A DNA stretch of 64,000 nucleotides from Lagopus muta (Eukaryota > Chordata > Aves > Galliformes > Phasianidae), in contig NC_064440.1 in NCBI RefSeq assembly GCF_023343835.1, forward strand, positions 33,797,537-33,861,536, written 5' to 3'. Position numbers and translations under genes: made by a program. Below, in pieces: positions 49,493 to 58,734 of the stretch. The number at the start of each line of letters is the position of its first letter. Position 1 is the stretch's first letter. The notes under the pieces are model-generated. The model worked only from the letters and a program-made list of their open reading frames with translations. It did not search any database and was not told the origin of the DNA.

Positions 49493-49689
49493 TTCACAGC
49501 TCAGGTTACCTCGAGGAAACGGCAGATGTTGGATGTGCAGTGCTGTGGTGTCCTTACTCAGTGCTACACTACTGCACGGTCGCTCTTTACACACATGGGT
49601 GTATTTGGCTATACTTCATGATCAGTGCACGACATTCCAAGCACAGTTATAGATCCACAGCTCAGGTTACCTTAGGGAAAGGGCAGGTT
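49493..49689. repeat. Diverged direct repeat upstream of IFNL
   Basis: A block of about 35 bases occurs at 49,493-49,527 and again at 49,654-49,688. Both contain CACAGCTCAGGTTACC followed by a G/A-rich GGAAA.GGCAG segment. The spacing is about 161 bases. Weaker similarity to the left of each block (TGTATTTG at 49,447 and 49,600) hints at an old tandem duplication of roughly 155-160 bp. Confidence 0.75.
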
Positions 49690-49879
49690 TCTTGCAGCGT
49701 GGGTGTGTTTTTACAGCTGCCAGGGCAGCGCTGTGAAGATGCTGTATTTGCATTTTCCACGAACGCTGAACAGGGAGGAAAAGCCATGCACAGTGCTGTG
49801 GGGTCCCACCATGTCCCAAGCCCCATTCCGGTCGCCATATCCCCACAGCGCCCTCACCTGTGGCCACACCTGTGGCCTC

Positions 49880-49940
49880 GGGGTTTCCTCTCCACTGCTT
49901 TCACTTTCCTGTCGCAGAGCTGCCTTGCCGTGGATTTTCC
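49880..49940 (+). promoter_or_regulatory. IFNL: IFNL enhancer-like cluster: IRF element flanked by NF-kB-like sites
   Basis: The minus strand of 49,898-49,908 reads GAAAGTGAAAG, a perfect GAAANNGAAA interferon-regulatory-factor element of the kind found in interferon beta PRD I/III. Eight bases to its left is GGGGTTTCCT (49,880-49,889), and to its right is TGGATTTTCC (49,931-49,940). Each is one base from a consensus kB site. The cluster lies 65-95 bases upstream of the TTAAAA box. This arrangement is typical of virus-inducible interferon promoters, but binding is inferred. Confidence 0.7.
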
Positions 49941-49972
49941 TGTCAAGCTGAAAGTGCAATCCAGCCCGCTGC

Positions 49973-49978
49973 TTAAAA
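49973..49978 (+). promoter_or_regulatory. IFNL: TATA-like box of IFNL
   Basis: TTAAAA lies 96 bases upstream of the IFNL start codon. Transcription starting about 30 bases downstream would give a 5' UTR of roughly 70 bases. An in-frame TAA lies upstream of the ATG, which supports the chosen start. Confidence 0.55.
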
Positions 49979-50073
49979 GCCAGAGAGATGGGGCAGAGCA
50001 GCAGGAGTGACTTGAGAACCTCCAACTCACCTGATTCTATTTCTTCTTATGCTTGTTTAATTTTGCTTCGAAG

Positions 50074-51555
50074 ATGGTATGCTACGGGGTCACTATGATA
50101 TTGGTGGGGACCCTGGGGGCCCTCATAGCAGATGCGTTCCCTCGGGTCACCCCAAAGAAGAGCTGCAGCCTCTCCAAGTACCAGTTCCCTGCACCTTCGG
50201 AGTTGAAGGCAGTGCAGAGGATGAAGGAGCAGTTTGTGAGTATCTAGGGCAGTGAGCCCTGGGCTGGGGGGCATCGGCTGGAGGGGAGTGAGGCAGAGAG
50301 GCAGCTGAATTTCAGGCCCTGAGCAGCAAAATGGATGTTTTCTGGGGTGTTTCTGTGTGGGGACAAGCTGGATGTGTTGCAGGCAGTTTGGGGACAGCAG
50401 TCCCTAGCACAGTGAGCAGCAGCACTTACCCGCCCTTGGATGATGCTTGCATCCTGCCCATACCGATAGGATATGGCTATGATGAATTTTGTGCTGGTTT
50501 CACATTTCTGCGGGGGGGAAGCGGGTTGTGCAACAAAGCCCAAAATCCAAGAGCAGCTTTTCAATCTGTCCCCATTCTCTCATGTTTCACCTCCAGGAAG
50601 ACATCATGCTATTAACAAACCGAAAATGCAACACCAGACTCTTCCATCGGAAGTGGAACACGGCTGAGCTGTCGGTAAGGACGATGCTATGGAAGGGAAA
50701 CCCCTCCTCCAGGCAGGACCCCCTTCATCTGTGCCCTGAGGCAGCTTCTGATCTGTAACCACGATGCTCTTGCCTGCAGGTACCTGACCGGATCGCCCTG
50801 GTGAAGGCTGAGCTGGACCTCACCATCACCATGCTCACAAACCCCACAACGCAGAGGATGGCTGAGACGTGCCAACAGCCCCTGGCTTTCCTTACCCAAG
50901 TCCGGCGGGACCTGCGAGACTGCGTGAGTGTCCCCCCAGCCCTGCAGCCCCAGCTCAGTGGCGTCGGTGTTGGTGGCAGCACCATGGGCATCACTGGTGC
51001 TTACAATCACTCTCCTTGCAGTTGGCCCTCGAAGCGCCTTCACATCAGCCCTCTGGGAAACTGAGGCACTGGCTGCAGAAGCTGGAGACAGCCAAGAAGA
51101 AGGTAAGTCAGGATGCTGGGCAGGACGGCTGGTGTGGTTCCAGGGCCTCCTGAGCAGACAGCTCTAAAAAAAAAGAAAAAAAGCTCTAAATTCCACTTCA
51201 GAATATGCAAATCAAGGGCAAGCTAGAGCCTTTTTTGCATCCCTCCATTAAGAAGCAGCCAAAAAGGCATTCCTCAGCACCTCCAATCATGGCTAGAGTT
51301 TTGACCGCTCATATAAAGCAACTTGACTTCCCAACCCCAAGCAACGCAGGGAAGCCCTTGCAACCTGCAGCGATCAGCAGCGAGAGGCCAAGGAGCCATG
51401 ATACCCCCAGGTCCTGTTTGCTCCATCCCTGGTGCTCACCTCCCCTGCTCCCATTTCAGGAGACCGCCGGCTGCCTGGAGGCCTCGGCCATCCTCCACAT
51501 CTTCCAAATCCTGAACGACCTGCGGTGCGCAGCCCAGCGCGAGGACTGCACTTAG
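50074..51555 (+). CDS. IFNL3: Type III interferon (interferon lambda), complete five-exon coding region
   Basis: Exons are 50074-50235, 50597-50674, 50780-50923, 51022-51102 and 51460-51555. All junctions are GT/AG and every intron is phase 0, the architecture of the IL-10/lambda interferon family. The product is 186 aa, the same length as chicken interferon lambda as I recall it. Residues 1-21 form a hydrophobic signal peptide (MVCYGVTMILVGTLGALIAD), so the mature protein probably starts near FPRVTPKKSC. Seven mature cysteines are present (31, 65, 111, 128, 160, 178, 185), giving up to three disulfides. No N-X-S/T site is seen. The last exon encodes helix F (ASAILHIFQILNDLRCAAQ), part of the receptor face. 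Family role: a secreted antiviral cytokine of epithelia acting through IFNLR1/IL10RB and JAK-STAT. The reading frame looks intact. It resembles chicken IFN-lambda closely, with several substitutions mostly near the N-terminus. Confidence 0.96.
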
Positions 51556-51925
51556 CCCTGCCGCCCCTGAGCACCGGGTGCTCTCACGCTGCTTTATGGA
51601 ACTGCTTGGCTGTATTTTCCTATTTGTCTCATTGATGTGAGCTTAGGGAGCAATTTTGTAACAGTCTTTTAAATTATTGTGGGTTTTGTGGGGGTTTTTT
51701 GTACCATGTATTTATAAGTATTTAAGATGTAAAGAAATGCGCTTCTTGAAAGGTACTGCTCAGTGAGGATGAGCATCTTTGTATCTTTGTTTTGCTGGTT
51801 TTCAAAACACTGTTTTTAAGAGTTCTATTTTCTGTACTCGCTATTTATTACACACTGTGTTACATATATTTACTTGTATAGATAATTTATTTTTACATGC
51901 TATTTAACATGAAAAAGAAAATAAA
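51556..51925 (+). promoter_or_regulatory. IFNL3: IFNL 3' UTR with AU-rich elements and poly(A) signal
   Basis: Six ATTTA pentamers start at 51,710, 51,720, 51,843, 51,868, 51,885 and 51,902. AU-rich elements of this kind normally target cytokine mRNAs for rapid decay. AATAAA at 51,920-51,925 is the likely poly(A) signal, with a T/G-rich stretch ('tgtcttgctgt') about 35 bases on. The UTR would be about 385 bases long. Confidence 0.8.
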
Positions 51926-51949
51926 TACGTTAAACTGACAAGCTGCCGT

Positions 51950-54880
51950 CATGTTTTCACAATGTCTTGCTGTAGTATCATCCCTTCAGAATCGTTTGGG
52001 GATGATACCAATATGGCTGTTGGGCATTTGAAGTTGGCAGAACCTCAGCCCTGTGCTGATGCCACCTGAAGCTGCACCCTGACACCTTTCCTGGGGCTCA
52101 CTTTTGGGATGAATGGATGCTGTGGTGGCTGGGGATGTCCTTGTCTGCTGGTCCAGGATGGGTAGCACCAAATATAGGACGTCTGAAGCCTAAAGCATCC
52201 CAGTCCTGTGTGGGAAAGGCTCCAGGCTTGGCCATCCCAGAAGCTCTCAGAAGAACCCTGTGTGATTTAATTATCAACCACAAGGACAGGAAAAGGAGTG
52301 CTGGGGAAGGAGGGCACCCTGCAGGGAGAGGAGAAAAAGGATGGATGAGCAGTGCTGAACATCATTCAGTTTGGGCCCAGATGCTTCTTTGGAGACTGGT
52401 CACCAGAGGAAGGGAGCTGGTGAAGCTGTGAAGGTCACACACGGTGTCACCAGGGGCAAGAAGTCTCCCCAACCACAGCAAGGGGATCCAAAACACGCAG
52501 ATGAGATTTTCTGTTTCTTAAGAAAGTCAACAGTTGAGTTCCATCACTGAATCACCTTATAAACTTCTTCTGCCCCCAACTCTTCCATCAGAACCCAGGT
52601 TCACATCACCCACAGACTGGGCGCTGTTGGTGGTGCAAAAACCAATACTTCCTCCAGTAATCTGCAGCTTGGGAGCTGATCTGTAGCACTGCACCGAGCA
52701 GAAGAGATCTCACAGGTGCTGGCTGCCAGGGCTTGACATAGCCTACAGAATTATGCACAACTGTAAGCAATTTGCTGATTCATCTGAGGCTGTCACAAGA
52801 AAGGGTGATTTAAAAGGCTGCTGTGGCAGAAGAGGTTCTGTCAGAAGGTGGGATTCTGTTGGAATTAAAACATAACAATAGTAATGTGTAGGGCTGTACT
52901 GACTTTTAGGGTATTTGTCGTGGAAAATAGCCAAAATGGAACAGAAACTTGAAACTTTTGGTTTTTTTTTCTTTTCCTGAAGACACAAGGCCTTCAAGTC
53001 AGATGAAATCCAAGGAGCATCCAGCCAAACTCTAGTCAGGGCAAGCTGTGCAGGGACACACCTGGGTGAGTCCCAGATGGTTCCAGGAAGAGAGATTTCA
53101 CAACATGGGTAAGGCTTTCTGTTGGGTGATTTTGTGAAGCAGCTCTGTGCCAGAGCCAGCTGCAGAGTGATGGAACACACGGAGAGGGCAGAGGATGACA
53201 AACAGGGGCTGTGAATGTTCATCACTGCTAAATCCCTGTTTTTTAATGTACTAGATACCAGTGCTCTTGATATTGTAATTTCTCCCCCCATTCATTGCTG
53301 TTCATAATTCACACTAATTCCTGTATATATTATACCGGGAACTGTCAGGAATCATTCTGTGATGTTAATGTCTTGCTCTCGGAGGAGGTGGTGTTCAGTG
53401 AGATCTGATTGCTTTTCATTTGCTTTGATTAAAAGGGTTTTTTGACAAATAACCTTCACTTCTATCTGCAGGTGACTTCTGCACGTGTGTGAGTGGTTGG
53501 TGGATTACTCATTCTCATGCAAAGCCTCAATTTTTTTGGACTAGAAGGACAGGCTGAAGGACAGATAGCTGCTGAAGGCTCTTGGGACTCCAGGCTGCCA
53601 TGTGAATTAGCGATGATTTTCTTCTTGTTTCCTTTCGACTCCAGAAGCCTTACTGAGGGTGTTACCTCTGTAGTCACAACCCAACCCTGTTTCTCTGCTC
53701 GTGGACAAGTCCCCCCAGCAGCCCACGTCCCCTCATTCTCTTTCCCCACTCCCACAGAGATTGGTTGCAGAAGAGGCTGGGAATGCTGCTTCTTTCTCAT
53801 TTGCTTTCTGTCTTCTTTTCAGAATGGAGGCTTTGTTATTGCCCTGAGACAGCCAAGAAAGGGCAGCTGACAACGTGGTACACCATGCACTGTCACTCCT
53901 TTACTCAGATAAATGTCCCAATATCTTCAGTCCCAGAATCCATAGACTGGAGAGGTAAATATAATAACCTTCGAGAAGGAAATTTAGAAGGTACTTTCAC
54001 ACAACAGAAGGCTGTGTTTTATGCCAAGCTTAGAGGAAATGGAAAACGATCTATCAGGAAAACGTAATAGCAGAATATTTTGGTGCAGGCATTTAAAGGC
54101 TCAGGTTTTAAGAAATGGCCTCTTGCATCCAGAGTATGACTGTGTGCCATCAAGGGCAATAAGGAATTCCAGCTGTGTTTCTGGAAAGCTCTGAGAAAAG
54201 GTTCTGACCTTTGTAAGTTTAAAAAAAAAAAAAAAAAAAAGTAAGTTGGGGCCCTATTAATGGTACGAAAAAGATGAAGAAAAGCTCAGATCTGCTTCCT
54301 AAATATTTTTCCATGCTGTTCCTTGTTTCTGCTTTACTCTGTGATCTGTTGTCTGGAAGGATGCATCCGAGTTGATGTGGTGCTGCTTCAAGTATTGTCT
54401 TAGCAAAGGATTGCTTTATACAGCAGAACAGAGGTCCACAAGGCATCAGAGGGAAGGAACTTTTGGTTCGTGCCAATTCTACAGGCAGGCCAATCCTGAC
54501 AATAAAAAAACAGGAGGAAAAAGGGTTCTGGGTTAATCATGTTGGATTAAATAGATTTAATTAAGCTAAACCCCGGTGCTGATTTATTTTTCAGAAAGGA
54601 AGCGGTTGTGTTCCCGTGAATGTTCAGGAACTGGTATTTAGCTGCTACCTGCCGAACTTTGTGTCTGGTCTGCACGTTTGCTTTATAAAACCTTCTAACC
54701 ACTAACTGCTTAGTTTTGGTTCCCCTTTTCATTGCATGCAATGGGATGGAAAAACTCCAGTTAGATATGATGGCGTCGGTATTTGAAGCGGCATATCCCA
54801 GTCATTTCCTGTCCATTACTGAACGTAACCTCGTGATTTCACACAGATTTCAGCTTCCACTAATTTGGCGCGGGAACGGG
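51950..54880. other. Intergenic stretch between IFNL and UBE2F (2.9 kb)
   Basis: No exon is recognised. A minus-strand open frame of 182 codons (52,743-53,291) has no recognisable domain and an unremarkable composition. A pure A20 tract flanked by 7-bp direct repeats lies at 54,213-54,247 and is listed separately. Confidence 0.45.
54213..54247. repeat. A20 tract flanked by 7-bp direct repeats
   Basis: GTAAGTT (54,213-54,219), then T and twenty A residues (54,221-54,240), then GTAAGTT again (54,241-54,247). It looks like a target-site duplication around a bare poly(A) insertion, or a slippage product. No element body lies between the left repeat and the A tract. Confidence 0.85.
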
Positions 54881-54899
54881 TTACAAGACTAAGGGCACA

Positions 54900-55132
54900 G
54901 CTCCCAAAATGGCGCCTGCGAGTCCAACTCTCGCGAGACGACGGCGGGAGCAGGCAGAACCCTCGTAACCGGTGGAGGGGAGGGGGCGCCTACAAGCCCC
55001 GCCCACGTCCTCGCCCACTTCCGGCGCGGCGGGCGGGCGGCTGAGGGAGGAGGAGCCGCACCGCCGCCCCTGCCCCGGGCCAGCCCCGGGATGGTGTTGG
55101 CCGCGGGAGCCGGGCCCTGACGCCGTGCTCAG
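54900..55132 (+). promoter_or_regulatory. UBE2F: UBE2F CpG-island promoter and noncoding first exon
   Basis: The block is dense in CpG. It contains a YY1-like AAAATGGCGCC (54,906-54,916), the palindrome TCTCGCGAGA (54,929-54,938), a GC box (CCCCGCCCAC, 54,997-55,006) and an inverted ETS site (ACTTCCGG, 55,017-55,024). There is no TATA box. Transcription probably starts around 55,020-55,060, giving a noncoding exon that ends at the donor AG/GTAGGT (55,132). All these elements are common in constitutive promoters. Start-site placement is inferred. Confidence 0.75.
55091..55120 (+). CDS. Possible upstream ORF in UBE2F exon 1
   Basis: A nine-residue frame, MVLAAGAGP, starts at an ATG in the presumed 5' UTR exon and ends before the splice donor. 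If transcribed it could reduce translation of UBE2F. Its ATG context (GGGATGG) is favourable. It is short and may be fortuitous. Confidence 0.3.
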   Translation: MVLAAGAGP

Positions 55133-55316
55133 GTAGGTGCGAGCCGCCCCTTACGCTTCTAGATCTGGATTCGGACCCGCCCGCGTCTCCCCGTGCGGTA
55201 CCAGCCTGCTAGGCCTCGGAGCACCGGCTGGGTCTGCCTGCCCCCGGCTGAGGGGCGAGAGGCCCGGCGGTGCGGGCCTGCAGGGAGCTCGTGCAGCCCC
55301 TGCGTGCTGCGGAACT

Positions 55317-55330
55317 CCCCCCCCCCCCCC
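55317..55330. repeat. C14 homopolymer
   Basis: A run of fourteen C residues in the GC-rich start of UBE2F intron 1. Such tracts are prone to slippage and sequencing error. Confidence 0.9.
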
Positions 55331-55594
55331 ATGGGCTCCGTCAGCAGAAGGGGGGGGCAGCGCTGGGGCTCGGCCCCTTGGTGCGCGCCTTCTGGTTGCC
55401 GCAGCTTTTTAGGACGCAGGTAGCGAGGTGCTTAATGCCCGCTGATACCGGTTTCGTTTGGATGTGGTGCCTTTAGGAGGCTGTCTGCAGTTCGTAGGTT
55501 TTCTTTTCTGTTTCTGTTACTGTTTGTTACTGTTTGTTTGCTTTTAGGAGCCCGTGTCACCGTTTTCCTGTCTCTTCCCTTCTGTGTTTGTGGT

Positions 55595-55596
<2 letters not shown>

Positions 55597-55630
<34 letters not shown>
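55597..55630. repeat. T34 homopolymer in UBE2F intron 1
   Basis: An uninterrupted run of 34 T residues. Read on the minus strand it could be a retroposed poly(A) tail, but I recognise no element next to it. Its exact length may be unreliable in the assembly. Confidence 0.9.
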
Positions 55631-55633
<3 letters not shown>

Positions 55634-55964
55634 CCTTTCCTTAAAACCGGCTGTTGCCTTTCTTCGTGGGAAAGCAGACCGTTTTGTCTGCTTATTTTAT
55701 TTCTCTGGGACAGTGTGAGAAGGGGGGAAAAACACAACCGAGCCTATTTCAGCTGGGCAACCTGGATTTCTGTTTGCTCCAGGTTTTACTGTTTTCAGTC
55801 TGGATCTGAAATGTAAGACACGTACCTATTAGCCTCAGAGAATTTGGCCTTCTTGTGTATCTTATCAGGGAGTGGTGCTGTTGGGTACTCTTGTAACAAA
55901 ACACATGTTTTTCCTCTCTTTTAAACCTCATTACTCAGTTATCTGTTATGTTCTCCTCTACACA

Positions 55965-56040
55965 GAATCACAGAATGGCTTAGGTTGGAAGGGATCTTAA
56001 AGCTCATCTAATTCTAGTCCTCTACCTTGAATGCCCAAGT
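55965..56040 (-). mobile_element. CR1 LINE, 3'-end fragment in UBE2F intron 1
   Basis: It reads 'acagaatcacagaatggctt', 'aggttggaagggatcttaaa' and 'gctcatctaattctagtcct', the reverse complement of a CR1 tail. It is truncated to about 75 bases. Confidence 0.85.
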
Positions 56041-57392
56041 GTCACAGCAGTTGTTTGATTACTCTTCTTCCCCATGCCGGTACTTCGGTGCTGATGTGGT
56101 TTGTTATAAATCCCTCAGTTTTCTCACAAACCTGCAGAGCAGCCAGGCTGTTTCTGCAGATATGCCAAGGAGACTGACAGGCCAGGGAAGCTTATTCTCC
56201 CACCTGATTTTTTTAAGGCTGGAATGAACACAATCAGCAAAGCAACTGCTGTTGCTATTGACCTGTTGATTTCAAGGCATGCTTAGGAAGAAAGAAGCAG
56301 TGAGAGATGTAGAGCTGGAGCTGACATAAAAATCTTGTTTCTAGTCTTGTCATTTTATGTTATGCTCATCTTCATCTCAGTAGTTCCTTCACTTGACCGT
56401 TTGCACTGTGAGTATCTCAACTGATGTTGCATGAGCACCTATTTCATGTCTTGGGAACTGCTGCTCCATACCTGTCCGGTCTTCTGTTCAGACTAGCTCA
56501 TGTAAAGACTGTATGGTTAAAGGGTAAACATTACCATTCTAGTGGTGGTGAGGCCTAAAGGGTATTGATCTTGTCAGTAGAAATTTGGTTTTGGCCACAC
56601 TAATAATAAGAGTGAAACTTCTTAAAAGAATGAACTGCCTTAAAGTAGGAGTAGCATCAAAATGTTCAGGCAGAGGACTTTGCTTTTAAGAATTTGGCAT
56701 TCTATCCGACTCCTGCTGTGATTGATCATCATAGTCCTCTTCTGATGTGGAGGATTGACGTAGCAAAAATCTCTCTTTCTTTCAGTTACCAAATGTCCAC
56801 ATGTAACTTTATGGCTGTGCTGTAATGAGTGCATCCTGTCACTATTGGGCAGTTTAAATCTGTTCCATTTGCTGTGTGCTGCTGTCTGACTCAAAGCTCA
56901 CTTCCCAGTGCTGCAGGGTAGTTCCAGGAAGCACTGCCCTCCCCTTCCTCTCTTGTTTGGACGCAGAAAGCAGTTCTGAATGCTGTTACAGGAGATACAG
57001 ATGAGGATGGTGGGAACAGGTTGTCTGGCTGTGGCAGTGGGATTCACGCTGTGATTCGATACGCTGTGGTAGATGGTGCAGGGAAACAAGGTTGTAAACA
57101 GTGATGAAAGTCTGACCTTTTGCCAGCAAAAACTGAACTTCCTCCTTGCCTGATAGGCTGCAGCTCTGTCAGTGTTCTGGTCTGAAACAAACTCTTGTTC
57201 TTCGAACTCTATAGTTTGTCCACGTCTTTAGCTGCAGTCAAGTGATCTGTTTTTTCTTTGACTGTTAAGAATATGGCCAGAGCTGTGTAGCATGGGTCTA
57301 TTTTTGTACTTCCCCTTCCCTAGTGCTTTGAGTATTGGTAATTGACTTCATTCTTTTATTTTTTTTTTTTTCCTAGACTGAAGACAGCAGTA

Positions 57393-57510
57393 ATGCTCAC
57401 TCTGGCAAGCAAGTTGAAGCGGGATGATGGTGTCAGAGGACCCCGTGCATCCAATCCAGCTTCTGATTCCACTCGGAGGGTGTCTGTACGAGATAAACTG
57501 CTTGTTAAAG
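57393..57510 (+). CDS. UBE2F: NEDD8-conjugating enzyme UBE2F, first coding exon (gene continues beyond the window)
   Basis: The exon opens at a splice acceptor (TTTTTCCTAG, exon from 57,377), carries the ATG at 57,393 and ends at a donor after 57,510, one base into codon 40. It encodes [13 protein letters not shown] and then [16 protein letters not shown], 39 residues that match the N-terminal extension of human UBE2F apart from the variable linker (about residues 14-22). Family knowledge: UBE2F is the E2 that passes NEDD8 from UBA3-NAE1 to CUL5 with RBX2. This extension docks in a UBA3 groove and also binds DCN1-like ligases. The catalytic core exons are not in the window: I scanned 57,511-64,000 and recognised none, so the next intron is at least 6.4 kb. 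Confidence 0.93.
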
Positions 57511-57639
57511 GTGAAAGGAACTTACATTTCAATTTTGTGGGCTGTACTTTTTAGACCTGTTGGCAGTGATGCAATACTAAATGTTTATAAAATGGTTTCC
57601 AGAAGTGTTTGATATTGCTTGAGACTTATATGTGGAGCT

Positions 57640-58730
57640 TATCACAGAACTGTAGGATGTTCTGAATGGGAAGGGATTCATCTAGTCCATCAATGAGCAG
57701 GGACACCTTCAGGTCCAAATGATGCTCAGAGCCCTGTCCAGCCTGATGCTGTGTGTCTTCAGGGGCGAGGCTTCCACCACCTCTCTGGGCAGACTGTTCC
57801 AGTGCCTCACCACCCTCTCTGTAAAAATATTAAAACAAAAAAAACAAAACCAAAAAAGCACAGTAACAACTTATTCTTTATATCCAATCTAAATCTCCCC
57901 CCTTTTTGTCTGAAATCATTTCCCCTTGTCCTGTCACATCAGACCCTGCTAAAGAGTCTGTCCCCTTCCTTCATGCAGCCCCCTTTTACATACTGAAATG
58001 CTGCTCTCAGGTCTCCCCAGAGCCTTCTCTTTTCTGTGCTGAACAGCTCCAGATCTCTCAGCCTCTCCCTGTAGGGAGGTGTTCCATTCTTTGCATTGTT
58101 TTTGTGGCCCTTGTCTGGACGTGCTCTAACAGGTCCACATCCCTCCTGTACTGAGGACTCCCCATCTGGATGCAGCTCTCCAGGTGAGGTCTCACAGCAC
58201 AGAGGGTCAAATCCTCTCCCTCCACACTGCTTTTGATGCAGCCCATGGTACTGCTGGCTTTGGGCTGTGAGGGCACAGTGCTGGCTCGTGTCCAGCTGCC
58301 ATCCTCCAGCACCCCCAGTCCTTTTCATCTGCTCTATCCTGACATCCCCCAGCTTGTGCTGATAGTGGGTGTTGCCGTGATCCAGGTGCAAGACCTTGCT
58401 TTCAGATTTATTGAACTTCCTGAGATTCACCTGAGCACAGTGCTCAACCTGTCAAGGTCTCTCTGGGTGGCATCCCATCCCTTGGCTGTGTTGATCACAG
58501 CAGGGAGCTTGGTGTCATCTGCAAACTTGCTCAGGGTGCACCCAATCACACTGCTGGTGTCATTGATGAAGGCATTAAAGAGCAGTGGACCCTGTACTGG
58601 TCTTGGAGGGACACAAATTATCACTGATCTCCATCTGGACACTGAGCCATTGATCACTGCTCTCTGGGTGCAATCTCACAACTGGTTACTTGTCCATCAA
58701 ACAGTCTACCCATCAAATCCTTATCTCTCA
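57640..58730 (-). mobile_element. CR1 LINE, about 1.1 kb, in the UBE2F intron
   Basis: This is the longest repeat in the window. On the plus strand it reads from a tail ('cacagaactgtaggatgttc') back through 'agtgcctcaccaccctctct', 'atttccccttgtcctgtcac', 'agatctctcagcctctccct' and 'tggatgcagctctccaggtg' to 'gatctccatctggacactga'. It therefore covers the 3' UTR and a good part of the reverse transcriptase end of ORF2. The minus strand carries recognisable RT text (PPRPVQGPLLFNAFINDT). An A-rich insertion interrupts it near 57,830-57,860. It is 5'-truncated and decayed. Confidence 0.92.
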
Positions 58731-58734
58731 AGGG

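Noticed and set aside
52743-53291. Minus-strand open frame of 182 codons between IFNL and UBE2F
   Set aside because: It has no domain, no splice signals of note and no regular composition. The lysine run comes from a T-rich tract on the plus strand.
53493-54067. Overlapping plus-strand open frames, at first considered as a processed pseudogene ending in the A20 tract
   Set aside because: No parent gene could be recognised, and the 7-bp repeats flank only the A tract and not the frames.
55137-55476. Plus-strand open frames in the GC-rich start of UBE2F intron 1
   Set aside because: They lie downstream of the exon 1 donor and reflect GC content and the C14 run. The UBE2F start codon is in the next exon.
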